Assembly (NCBI GenBank): GCA_022750375.1
Contig: JAKIVU010000011.1
Location: 1-33,550 of the forward strand
Reading direction: 5' to 3'
Origin: Thermoplasmata archaeon
GTDB lineage: Archaea; Thermoplasmatota; Thermoplasmata; Lutacidiplasmatales; UBA184
DNA length: 33,550 nt
The translations under genes were made by a program, and so were the position numbers. Each line of letters begins with the position of its first letter. Positions within the stretch are counted from its first letter, which is position 1. A model generated the notes under the pieces. The model ran no database searches. It was not told the origin of the DNA and worked only from the letters and a program-made list of their open reading frames with translations. Of the stretch, positions 1 through 7,342 are shown one piece after another.

Positions 1-1420
1 TGTCGCCCTGCTGGAAGATCTGGGTGCGGAGCTGGCTGTTGAGGAACTCGGGGTACGCGGTGTGGATCGCCGTGGCTTCGAAGATCATCCCGTCGAGATA
101 GACGGGGACCCGCGGGATCTTTCCCTCGCGCATCCGCTCCTCGAGCACGAGCATGACCTCCTGAGAACGCCCGACCGCGAAGACCGGCACGACCAGGTGG
201 CCGTTCCGGGCGAGCACTTTCGTCGCGAGCGCGGAGAACTGGTCGGTCGCCTGCTGGCGACTCGGCTGGATGTCGCGGAACCCGCCGTACGTCGATTCGA
301 GCACGAGGGTTTCGAGCCGAGGAAAACGGTTCGTCGCCGGGTTGAACAGCCAGCTGCGCTCGAACTTGATGTCCCCAGAATACGCGAGGTTGTGGTCGCC
401 GTCTCCCAAGTGGAAGTGGCAGATCGACGAGCCGAGGATGTGGCCCGCGTTGTGCATGGTGAGCCGGATGTCGGGAGCGATGTCGGTCGTCTCCCCCCAG
501 CGGAGCGGGATCGTCCGCCACACGAGCTCCCGGACCTGGGCCGAGTCGTAGAGGCCCCGTCGCGCCTCCTGGTTGACGACCTTGATCGCGTCGAGCAACA
601 TCAGCGTCATCAGGTCGCGCGTCGGGGCGGTGCAGTAGATCGGGCCCTTGTACCCGTACTTCAGCAGCACCGGAACGAGCCCGCAGTGGTCGAGGTGGGC
701 GTGGGTGACGACGACCGCGTCCAGCGAATCGAGCGGGAGGAGTTCGGGCGCGTTGAAGTACGGCGTCCGGTCGGAGCCCGGGTCGATGCCGCAGTCGATC
801 AACACCTTCGAATTCTGCGTCGTGAGGAGGTGGGCGCTCCGCCCAACCTCGCGGTAGCCGCCGAGCGCGGTGTTCCGGGCCCACAGCTTCTCCGGCAGCG
901 GGTCGCGGGCGATCCGGATCCCGACCTTCTTCAGGAACGAGCGTCGGTCGTCGAAGGAGTTCCGAAGGTGGATGCGGACCTCCTCGACGGTCTTGGACGG
1001 GATCGGCGGAGTGCGGACGACGGTCGGCACCCACCCGATCCGCCGCTTGAGGTCGTTGAGGACGGAGCCGCCGCGGCCGATCGCCGCCCCCGGGTTGGCG
1101 GCCTCGATCGTAACCTCGCCGGTCTCGGGTTCGAAGAATAGTTGGTTGATCTCGGCCTCGGGAGGGATCAGCTCCCGGATGAGCTTCTCGGCCTCCTTCG
1201 GGTCGCTCAGGGTCGACGGGTCGCTACGGACCACGACCCGTCGGTGCAATCGTTGCGCTACCTGGCGGAGGAGGTCGCCGCCGGAGAGGAACGCGTCGAG
1301 CTGCTTCGTGTAGAGGACGATCTGCGGGCCTTCCAGCTCGATGTCGGTGACCTCGATCGTTTCCGGCAGCACTCCGCGGAGCGCTTCCCGGGTCTGTTCT
1401 ATGAGAGAGTCGAAACTCAT
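1..1420 (-). CDS. fttA: Transcription termination factor / beta-CASP ribonuclease FttA (aCPSF1), C-terminus cut by window edge
   Basis: About 473 N-terminal residues of an archaeal CPSF73-like nuclease, which in this family cleaves nascent RNA 3' ends behind RNA polymerase and terminates transcription. An N-terminal KH region carries a GxxG-type loop (IGRGG, residues 114-118). The metallo-beta-lactamase fold follows, with the zinc motif HAHLDH at 240-245 and further conserved pieces (SGDIKFE, LESTYGG), then the start of the beta-CASP domain. ATG at 1420 is preceded by 60 bases after psmB on the same strand, so the two are probably co-transcribed. The family is usually about 630-650 aa, so roughly a quarter is missing beyond base 1. 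The call rests on the KH plus HxHxDH architecture and the proteasome-beta neighbour, a common archaeal arrangement. Confidence 0.95.
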   Translation of the reverse strand, partial: MSFDSLIEQTREALRGVLPETIEVTDIELEGPQIVLYTKQLDAFLSGGDLLRQVAQRLHRRVVVRSDPSTLSDPKEAEKLIRELIPPEAEINQLFFEPETGEVTIEAANPGAAIGRGGSVLNDLKRRIGWVPTVVRTPPIPSKTVEEVRIHLRNSFDDRRSFLKKVGIRIARDPLPEKLWARNTALGGYREVGRSAHLLTTQNSKVLIDCGIDPGSDRTPYFNAPELLPLDSLDAVVVTHAHLDHCGLVPVLLKYGYKGPIYCTAPTRDLMTLMLLDAIKVVNQEARRGLYDSAQVRELVWRTIPLRWGETTDIAPDIRLTMHNAGHILGSSICHFHLGDGDHNLAYSGDIKFERSWLFNPATNRFPRLETLVLESTYGGFRDIQPSRQQATDQFSALATKVLARNGHLVVPVFAVGRSQEVMLVLEERMREGKIPRVPVYLDGMIFEATAIHTAYPEFLNSQLRTQIFQQGD

Positions 1421-1480
1421 TGACTGCTTCGGGAAAAGGTTCGGTCGGAAGGGGTTGGCCGCGATCCGGCCCGGCGCCGT

Positions 1481-2158
1481 CTAGGGGAGAACCGGAGGCA
1501 ACGGTATCTTGAGTGCCTTCAGACGCTTATTAATCTCGTCGTCCGTCATCTCGTGGTATTCTTTGGCCGTAATGATATGGCAGAGGTAGCCGTCACCACT
1601 CGCACTGTCGCGTCGCATCGCGACCGTCAGGCCGCGGAGGGCGAGGTCGACCCCGTCCGACGTCGAGAGGTCGCGGGAGTATCCCTCCTCCAGCACGCCG
1701 TAGGCGAACGTCGAGCCCGACCCGACCGAGCAGTACCGGTCCTCGATACAGCCGCCGGCGGGGTCGATCGAGAAGATGTGCCCGCCCTTCCCATCCATCC
1801 CGCCGAGGATCAACCAGGCGTAGTACGGATAGTAGCGGTTGCCGCTGAGGATGTTGGCGAGGAGGGTGGCGGCGCCCTCGGCGCTCACCGGCCCGTTGCG
1901 ACGGAGCCGATACAGGGAGACCTCGGCCTTGAGGTAGCGCGCGAGGACCTGGGCGTCTCCGACCATGCCCGCGATCGTGATCCCGATGTTCTGGTCGATC
2001 TTGAACAGCTTCTGGGTCTGCTTGTTCGCGATCATCGAGCCCGCGGTGGCGCGGCGCTCGGTCGCGAGAACGACCCCGTCCTTGAGCACCATCCCGATCG
2101 TGGTCGTGCCCTTCAGCAGGCGATCTTCGTCGGCGGCGCTCACAGCATGCTGCATCAT
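1481..2158 (-). CDS. psmB: Proteasome beta subunit (threonine protease)
   Basis: This 225-residue N-terminal nucleophile hydrolase forms the inner catalytic rings of the archaeal 20S proteasome. A 17-residue propeptide ends in Gly17, and autocleavage would expose Thr18 of the TTTIG motif as nucleophile. Asp34 of the LKDGVVL stretch (D34 by count from Met1 is approximate) and the lysine of ANKQTQK fit the family's catalytic set. A GSGS turn and a late DSASGDG stretch are also typical. Length is normal for archaeal PsmB. ATG at 2158 is the only start that gives a sensible propeptide. A good TATA box lies about 46 bases upstream, so it probably leads a psmB-fttA transcript. No proteasome alpha gene is in the window. 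Confidence 0.97.
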   Translation of the reverse strand: MMQHAVSAADEDRLLKGTTTIGMVLKDGVVLATERRATAGSMIANKQTQKLFKIDQNIGITIAGMVGDAQVLARYLKAEVSLYRLRRNGPVSAEGAATLLANILSGNRYYPYYAWLILGGMDGKGGHIFSIDPAGGCIEDRYCSVGSGSTFAYGVLEEGYSRDLSTSDGVDLALRGLTVAMRRDSASGDGYLCHIITAKEYHEMTDDEINKRLKALKIPLPPVLP

Positions 2159-2203
2159 CGTACGAACTCCAAAGTCTTCGGGGCGGTCAGCCGACCCGGG
2201 CTC

Positions 2204-2213
2204 GCTATATAAC
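2204..2213 (-). promoter_or_regulatory. TATA box for psmB
   Basis: On the minus strand the bases read GTTATATAGC, the best archaeal TATA match in the window. It lies 46-55 bases before the psmB ATG, which predicts a start about 25 bases downstream and a short 5' leader of about 20 bases. Confidence 0.7.
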
Positions 2214-2318
2214 TGCTCACCGGGCGATTACGCGCGCGTCACCGAGGAACCTACGGGGAGGTGGTGGCGGCGCTTCCCGGAGCCGGAAACCGCGCGCGAG
2301 TTCCCCGAACCACGATAC

Positions 2319-2328
2319 CCATTAAGAC
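2319..2328 (+). promoter_or_regulatory. TATA-like box for the sdh operon
   Basis: CCATTAAGAC lies 25-34 bases before the sdhA ATG in an otherwise GC-rich region. The spacing predicts transcription starting at or next to the start codon (leaderless mRNA). The match to the consensus is modest. Confidence 0.45.
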
Positions 2329-2352
2329 CTCCCGAGCCTCGAGGCCCCTGCG

Positions 2353-4035
2353 ATGCAACGTCACGAGGTCGTCGTCGTCGGGGCCGGACTCGCGGGGCAG
2401 CGGGCGGCGCTCGCCGCGATCCAGGCCGGTCGGGACGTCGCCGTCGTCTCCAAGCTCCATCCCCTTCGGTCGCACTCGGGGGCGGCCCAGGGCGGCATCA
2501 ACGCGGCGCTCGGGAAGGAGGACTCCGTCGACACCCACATCTACGACACGGTGAAGGGGTCGGACTACCTCGGCGACCAGGACGCGATCGAGTTCTTCTG
2601 CCGCGAGGCCGGTCCGACGGTCGTCGAGATGGAGCATTTCGGCACGATCTTCAGCCGGGGGGACGACGGGTCGCTCGCCCGCCGCGCGTTCGGGGGCGCG
2701 GGATTCCCGCGAACGATCTACGCCGCGGACCGCACCGGTCTCGCGCTCCTCCAGGGTCTCTGGGAACGCCTCGGCACCGAACGGTTCACGCTCTACGAGG
2801 AGTGGGACCTGACCGACCTCGTCGTCCGCGACGGTCGGGTGCACGGGATCATCGCCTTCGACCGGAAGGGGGGCGATTTCGAGGAGATCGCCGCGAAGAG
2901 CGTCGTGCTCGCGACCGGGCCGTTCGGACGGGTCTACGGGCGCACGACGAACGCCCACAGCTGTACCGGGGACGGGGTGGCGGTCGCGTACGCCGCGGGG
3001 GCCTACCTGAAGGACATGGAGTTCGTCCAGTTCCATCCGACCGCGCTGCTGGAGTCGGGGATCCTGATCACCGAGGGCGCCCGCGGAGAGGGGGGGATCC
3101 TCAAGAACGCAGCCGGGGAGCGTTTCATGAGCCGGTACGCCCCGCACGTCCTCGACCTCGCGTCGCGGGACGTCGTCTCCCGCGCGATCGTCACCGAGGT
3201 CGCCGAGGGCCGCGGGTTCGACGGTCCGTTCGGGAAGTACGTCCACCTGGAACTGATGCATCTCGGCAAGGAGAAGGTCATGAGTCGTCTGCAGGAGATC
3301 GTCGACTACTGCCGGAACTTCGCGGGGATCGACCCCGTGACGGAGCCGATCCCGGTCTATCCCGGACAACACTACATGATGGGGGGCATCGGGACGGACA
3401 TCCGCGGGGCGACGAACATCCGCGGACTGTTCGCGGCGGGCGAGGGCGCCTGCGTCTCGATCCACGGAGCGAACCGGCTCGGTGGCAACTCCTTGCTCGA
3501 GACGTTGGTGTTCGGCAAGGAAGCGGGGATCGCCGCGGCCGCCCACGCCGAGACGGCCCCGAAACCCGAAATGCACTCCGCCGACCTCGACGCGGTCGTC
3601 GCGCCATTGCGCGCCTGGTCGAACCGCAAGGACGGAGAGGACCCGACCGCGCTCCGGGAGGAGATGCAAACGACGATGGATCGGTACGTCGGGATCTACC
3701 GGAACGAGGCCGACCTTCTCGAGGGCCTGAAGCGGATCCGGGCGATCAAGGCCCGGTTCCCGAACGTCCACGTCGTCGACCAGTCGCACGTCTACAACCT
3801 GAACCTGACCGACGCCCTCGAGGTCGGCCACATGCTCGAACTCGCCGAGACGATCGTGGTCGGCGCGTACGCGCGGACCGAGAGCCGCGGCGCGCACGCG
3901 CGAACGGATTATCCGAAACGCGACGACGCCCGCTGGATGCGGCACACGCTGGCGCAAAAGACGCCGCAAGGTCCAAGCCTATCGTATAGTCCGGTCACCT
4001 ACACCCGCTGGGAACCGAAGGAGCGGGTCTACTGA
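2353..4035 (+). CDS. sdhA: Succinate dehydrogenase/fumarate reductase flavoprotein subunit
   Basis: This 560-residue FAD subunit interconverts succinate and fumarate. The N-terminal dinucleotide-binding loop is GAGLAG (residues 10-15). The [10 protein letters not shown] stretch (39-48) contains His41, which aligns with the histidine that covalently holds FAD in E. coli SdhA. The HPTAL, RGEGG and [11 protein letters not shown] motifs of the substrate and FAD sites are all present. Length is normal for the family. ATG at 2353 begins directly at the Rossmann strand. The gene overlaps sdhB by one base (TGATG), so the two are translationally coupled. The physiological direction cannot be read from this subunit; the SdhE-type partner downstream is more informative. 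Confidence 0.97.
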   Translation: MQRHEVVVVGAGLAGQRAALAAIQAGRDVAVVSKLHPLRSHSGAAQGGINAALGKEDSVDTHIYDTVKGSDYLGDQDAIEFFCREAGPTVVEMEHFGTIFSRGDDGSLARRAFGGAGFPRTIYAADRTGLALLQGLWERLGTERFTLYEEWDLTDLVVRDGRVHGIIAFDRKGGDFEEIAAKSVVLATGPFGRVYGRTTNAHSCTGDGVAVAYAAGAYLKDMEFVQFHPTALLESGILITEGARGEGGILKNAAGERFMSRYAPHVLDLASRDVVSRAIVTEVAEGRGFDGPFGKYVHLELMHLGKEKVMSRLQEIVDYCRNFAGIDPVTEPIPVYPGQHYMMGGIGTDIRGATNIRGLFAAGEGACVSIHGANRLGGNSLLETLVFGKEAGIAAAAHAETAPKPEMHSADLDAVVAPLRAWSNRKDGEDPTALREEMQTTMDRYVGIYRNEADLLEGLKRIRAIKARFPNVHVVDQSHVYNLNLTDALEVGHMLELAETIVVGAYARTESRGAHARTDYPKRDDARWMRHTLAQKTPQGPSLSYSPVTYTRWEPKERVY

Positions 4036-5009
4036 TGGAGGAGAAGATGGTCTCGGCGAAGTTCGAGGTCTACCGGTTCGACCCGGCGAAGGACGCCGCG
4101 CCGCACTATGACCAGTACTCGCTCGAGATGGCGGCCCACACCCCCGTGCTCACGGCCCTTCTTAGGATCCGCTCCGAGGTCGACCCGTCGCTCACTCTCC
4201 GCTACTCGTGCCGCAGCGCGATCTGCGGGTCGTGCGCGATGCAGGTGAACTCGAAGAGCCGGCTCGCGTGCGAGACGCAGGTCGGGCCCGAGATGGAGCG
4301 GAACGGGCGGATCGTCGTCGAACCGATGCGGAACCAGGCCGTGCTCCGTGACCTCGTCGTCGACCAGGAACCGTTCTGGCGGCAGTACGACAAGATCCAG
4401 CCCCATCTGATCCTCGACCCGCGACACCCGATGCCGGAAGGGAAGGAGAACCCGATGACGCCGGCCCAGGTCGAGCGGTTCCACGAGACCCCACGGTGCA
4501 TCGCCTGCGCGGCCTGCTTCTCCGCCTGCCCGGCCGTCGAAGCCGATCCGGGGTTCCCGGGGCCGATGGCGCTCGCGAAGTTGTACCGATTCGTCGTAGA
4601 CCCCCGAGACCAGGCGCACCAGGCCCGCCTCCTCGCGATCCAGCCCGGCGGACTCTGGACGTGCCTCCGATGCCACCTCTGCACCGAAGCGTGTCCGAAG
4701 GACGTCCGCCCCTCCGAGCGGATCCGGGATCTGAAGGAGATGGCGATCCGCGTCCAGGGAGCGACCGAGAACGGCTCGCGCCACGCCGTGGGCTTCAAGG
4801 AGAACATACGGGAACGGGGAGTGCTGAGCGAGGCGAAATTGGTGCGGCAGACGTCAGGGATCGCGGGGATGGTCGGGCAGCTCGGCCAGGGGGTCCGCAT
4901 CTACCGCAAGAAGCCGGAGATCCTGAAATCTCCCCACCCGATCGAGGGGCTCGACGAGGTCCGGAAGATCTACGCAGCGCTCGATCACCCGGAGGGAGAC
5001 CCGCCATGA
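4035..5009 (+). CDS. sdhB: Succinate dehydrogenase/fumarate reductase iron-sulfur subunit
   Basis: This 324-residue electron-transfer subunit has a plant-type [2Fe-2S] ferredoxin domain (C59, C64, C67, C79) followed by two bacterial ferredoxin-like cysteine sets: C155, C158, C161, C165 and C210, C213, C216, C220. In E. coli SdhB the last set has only three cysteines, with Ile at the second position, and binds [3Fe-4S]. Here Cys213 fills that position, so a [4Fe-4S] cluster is expected, as I recall for Sulfolobus-type enzymes. The protein is longer than bacterial SdhB (about 240 aa), with roughly 90 extra C-terminal residues of unknown role. It overlaps sdhA by one base and sdhE by four (ATGA). 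Confidence 0.96.
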   Translation: MEEKMVSAKFEVYRFDPAKDAAPHYDQYSLEMAAHTPVLTALLRIRSEVDPSLTLRYSCRSAICGSCAMQVNSKSRLACETQVGPEMERNGRIVVEPMRNQAVLRDLVVDQEPFWRQYDKIQPHLILDPRHPMPEGKENPMTPAQVERFHETPRCIACAACFSACPAVEADPGFPGPMALAKLYRFVVDPRDQAHQARLLAIQPGGLWTCLRCHLCTEACPKDVRPSERIRDLKEMAIRVQGATENGSRHAVGFKENIRERGVLSEAKLVRQTSGIAGMVGQLGQGVRIYRKKPEILKSPHPIEGLDEVRKIYAALDHPEGDPP

Positions 5010-5890
5010 AGATGGCCTACTATCCGGGCTGCGTCGCCCAGGAATCGGGCAAGGAGCTCGACATGGCGACCCGCTGGGTCTGCCGGAACCTCGGCATCGA
5101 GCTCGTCGAGTTCCCCAACTTCTCCTGCTGCGGCTCCGGTTTCATCGACGAGGCGAACGAGGTGCTGAACGTCGCGCTCAACGCCCGGAACCTCGCGATC
5201 GCGGAGCGCGCCGGGCTCGACCTCCTCACGATCTGTTCTACTTGCCAGGGAATGCTCTCGCTCGCGAACCTCCGCTACACCGACCCGAAGGTGAAGGCCC
5301 GGGTCGATGGGGCGCTGAAGCCGATCGGCATCGAGTACCGCGGCACGACGAAAGTGAAGCACCTCCTCCAGGTGCTCGTGCAGGATGTCGGACTCCCCGC
5401 GATCAAGGCGAAGGTCCGCCGCCCGCTCCAGGGGCTCAAAGTCGGAGCGTTCTACGGGTGTCACCTGCTCCGGCCCGCCGATGAACTGAACTGGGAGAGC
5501 GCCGAGGAGCCGCACTCGTTCGAGGACCTCCTGGCCGCGCTCGGCGCGACGCCCGTCTACTATCGCGGCCGGGTGATGTGCTGCGGATTCCCGATCCAGT
5601 TCGTGAAGCCGGAGACGGCGAGCCGTATCGCCGGTCACCAGATCGACGACGCGAAGGCGCACGGCGCCGACGCGATGGCGACCCCGTGCCCGCTCTGTCA
5701 CATCTCCCTCGACGCCTACCAGAACCAGGCGGCGAAGGCCGTGGGCCACTCGCTCGACATGCCGGTCTTCCATCTCCCGCAGGTCGTCGGTCTCGCCCTC
5801 GGGGCATCCCCCGAGGAGCTGGGGCTCCCGCGTCACCTCGTCCCGACGGAGGCTGCGCTTGGCAAGATCGGTACGCGCGCCCCGGCGTAA
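5006..5890 (+). CDS. sdhE: SdhE-type (HdrB-like) CCG-domain subunit of succinate dehydrogenase
   Basis: A 294-residue protein with two complete cysteine-rich CCG domains: C9, C41-C42, C77, C80 and C152, C192-C193, C228, C231. This is the pattern of heterodisulfide reductase subunit B, where CCG motifs bind non-cubane [4Fe-4S] clusters, and of the SdhE subunit that replaces classical heme-containing membrane anchors in archaeal type-E enzymes. No transmembrane helices are evident, so membrane contact would be peripheral. ATG at 5006 overlaps the sdhB stop (ATGA). No SdhF, SdhC or SdhD follows. SdhB plus this protein together resemble methanogen thiol:fumarate reductase TfrB, so the electron partner could be a quinone or a thiol carrier; the sequence does not decide. 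Confidence 0.9.
   Translation: MKMAYYPGCVAQESGKELDMATRWVCRNLGIELVEFPNFSCCGSGFIDEANEVLNVALNARNLAIAERAGLDLLTICSTCQGMLSLANLRYTDPKVKARVDGALKPIGIEYRGTTKVKHLLQVLVQDVGLPAIKAKVRRPLQGLKVGAFYGCHLLRPADELNWESAEEPHSFEDLLAALGATPVYYRGRVMCCGFPIQFVKPETASRIAGHQIDDAKAHGADAMATPCPLCHISLDAYQNQAAKAVGHSLDMPVFHLPQVVGLALGASPEELGLPRHLVPTEAALGKIGTRAPA
5848..5852 (+). promoter_or_regulatory. Shine-Dalgarno motif that sets the TTG start of the RidA gene
   Basis: GGAGG lies six bases before TTG at 5859, inside the end of sdhE. It supports the non-ATG start and coupling of the two genes. Confidence 0.6.
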
Positions 5891-6305
5891 ACGCCCCCGC
5901 GTCGGCGTTCGCGCCCGCTACTCGAGCGGCACGCCGTGGGAACCGACGGTCGGGTATAGCCGGGCGGTGCGGGTGGGCGGGCATGTCTACGTTTCCGGAA
6001 CGACCGCGTTCCTGCCGGACGGGTCGATCGTCGGGCTCGACCACCCGTACCGTCAGACCGTGCAGGTCCTCGACAACATCGAGCGCGCGCTCCGGGCGCT
6101 CGGCAGCAACCGCGAGGCGATCGTCCGCCTGCGGATCTTCGTCACGGACCGGGAGCGCGTCGCCGAGGTCACCCGCGCGCTCGGAGAGCGGTTCCGGCCG
6201 ATCCGTCCCGCCATGACCCTCGTCGTCGTTCCCGCGCTGCTCGAGCCGGCGATGATGGTGGAGATCGAAGCGGACGCCGACGACCTCCCCGCGCCGTCCG
6301 GCTAG
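5859..6305 (+). CDS. RidA (YjgF/UK114) family imine/enamine deaminase
   Basis: This 148-residue protein belongs to the trimeric RidA family, which hydrolyses reactive enamine/imine intermediates released by PLP enzymes. The stretches SSGTPWEPTVGYSRAV and GHVYVSGTT are characteristic. The Arg of RPAMT and the Glu of VEIEADA match the catalytic-site Arg and Glu of canonical RidA, so activity is likely retained. The domain proper begins around residue 20, after an Arg/Lys-rich lead. No ATG or GTG is usable near the domain start, and TTG at 5859 has a GGAGG motif six bases upstream. That start places the first 32 bases within sdhE. Family assignment is secure; the physiological substrate is not. 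Confidence 0.87.
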   Translation: MARSVRAPRRKRPRVGVRARYSSGTPWEPTVGYSRAVRVGGHVYVSGTTAFLPDGSIVGLDHPYRQTVQVLDNIERALRALGSNREAIVRLRIFVTDRERVAEVTRALGERFRPIRPAMTLVVVPALLEPAMMVEIEADADDLPAPSG

Positions 6306-6351
6306 GCCGCCGTCCGGCGGATTCAAGAAGCGGGAGGTCTACCCGCGAGGA

Positions 6352-7023
6352 ATGGCCGGCGACGAGGGTCACCCTCCGGACACCGGGACGGGGTTCCGCC
6401 CCTCCCGAGGGATCGCGGGAGAGGACCTCAACCGTATCCTCGCGCTCAGCGACGGGGTCTTCGCGTTCGCGCTGACGCTCCTCGTCCTTTCGCTCGTGGT
6501 GCCGGTGTTCCCCAACCTCCCTCCCGGGGTCAGTCCGACCAACGCCCAACTCGCCGGCGCGCTCAACGCGGACTGGGCCCGGTTCCTCGGGTACGGGTTC
6601 GCGTTCGTGATGATCGCGATCTGGTGGGTCGTCCACCACCGGACGTTCCAGTACATCGCGCGGTACGACAGCGCGCTCGTCTGGATCAACATGATCCTTC
6701 TGATCCAGATCGCCGTGATGCCGTTCGTCCTCAGCGTCTATTCGACGTATTCGAACCTGCAGGTCGCGGTCGACCTCTTCGCCGGGATCCAGGTGACGCT
6801 CGGCCTCACCGCCACCCTTCTCTGGGACTACGCGCGGCGGGCGAAGCTGCTGAAACCGAATGTTCCGGCGCCCGTGGCGAGATACTTCACGCGCCGGGGC
6901 TACCTGATCTCCCTCGTCTTCGCGGCCTCGATCGTGGTCTCCTTTCACAGCGTGGCGTGGGCGCAGTACACCTGGGTGTTCGCGTTCGTAGTCCAACGGT
7001 TCTTGACCGTTACGCCGGATTAG
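6352..7023 (+). CDS. TMEM175-like (DUF1211) integral membrane protein, putative potassium channel
   Basis: This 223-residue protein has a first helix carrying R28 and the SDG signature (residues 33-35, followed by VFAFALTLLVL), typical of TMEM175/DUF1211 proteins. About six membrane segments are visible, roughly at 36-54, 83-105, 114-135, 140-160, 184-203 and 203-220. Prokaryotic TMEM175 proteins are tetrameric potassium-permeable channels in the cytoplasmic membrane. The usual FSDG reads LSDG here, a mild variation. ATG at 6352 has a weak AT-richer patch 25-34 bases upstream, so leaderless initiation is possible. The 3' end overlaps the convergent small gene by four bases. Ion selectivity is inferred from the family only. 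Confidence 0.8.
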   Translation: MAGDEGHPPDTGTGFRPSRGIAGEDLNRILALSDGVFAFALTLLVLSLVVPVFPNLPPGVSPTNAQLAGALNADWARFLGYGFAFVMIAIWWVVHHRTFQYIARYDSALVWINMILLIQIAVMPFVLSVYSTYSNLQVAVDLFAGIQVTLGLTATLLWDYARRAKLLKPNVPAPVARYFTRRGYLISLVFAASIVVSFHSVAWAQYTWVFAFVVQRFLTVTPD

Positions 7024-7283
7024 CCCACCGCGCGGCGCCCCGGAGGGTCGAGCACCCGCGCTCCTTCGCCCTTCGTCACGTAGACGTGGAGGCGGTCGCA
7101 GGTCCCGCGGAAGTAGTTCTGTCCCTGGACGCCGAACCGGGCGAGCAAGAGTCCGGAGATCTCCTCGTCGCTCAGGGTCGGTTCGACCTCGGGAGTGAAC
7201 ATACAACGGAACACGAGGAACCGTTTCCCCTCGATATCGATCCGCTCCGTTTCGGGAGCCTGGCAGAACGGGCAGGCGAGCAC
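7020..7283 (-). CDS. Small Cys-rich (zinc-ribbon-like) protein of unknown function
   Basis: An 87-residue protein that I do not recognise as a named family. It opens with CPFC (C4, C7) and has further cysteines at C27 (in FRCMF) and C62 (in RGTCD), enough to bind one zinc ion. The GTG start at 7283 puts CPFC almost at the N-terminus, as in many small archaeal zinc proteins. A TATA-like box lies 22-31 bases upstream, so the gene may have its own leaderless transcript although it follows the YVTN surface-protein gene by only 59 bases. It overlaps the end of the TMEM175-like gene on the other strand by four bases. The well-ordered composition argues against a chance reading frame. Confidence 0.7.
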   Translation of the reverse strand: MLACPFCQAPETERIDIEGKRFLVFRCMFTPEVEPTLSDEEISGLLLARFGVQGQNYFRGTCDRLHVYVTKGEGARVLDPPGRRAVG

Positions 7284-7304
7284 GTTCGGGCGGAGCGAAA
7301 CACT

Positions 7305-7314
7305 GCGTTAATCG
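7305..7314 (-). promoter_or_regulatory. TATA-like box for the small Cys-rich protein
   Basis: On the minus strand this reads CGATTAACGC, 22-31 bases before the GTG at 7283 and just after the surface-protein gene ends. The position fits a leaderless start; the match is weak. Confidence 0.35.
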
Positions 7315-7342
7315 TTGGCGGGCGGCGCGGCCCTCGTCCGGT

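Noticed and set aside
2251-3969. Long minus-strand open frame opposite sdhA (572 codons)
   Set aside because: Arg/Asp/Glu/Val-rich shadow of a strongly conserved flavoprotein; no motifs of its own. Stop codons are rare in this GC-rich DNA.
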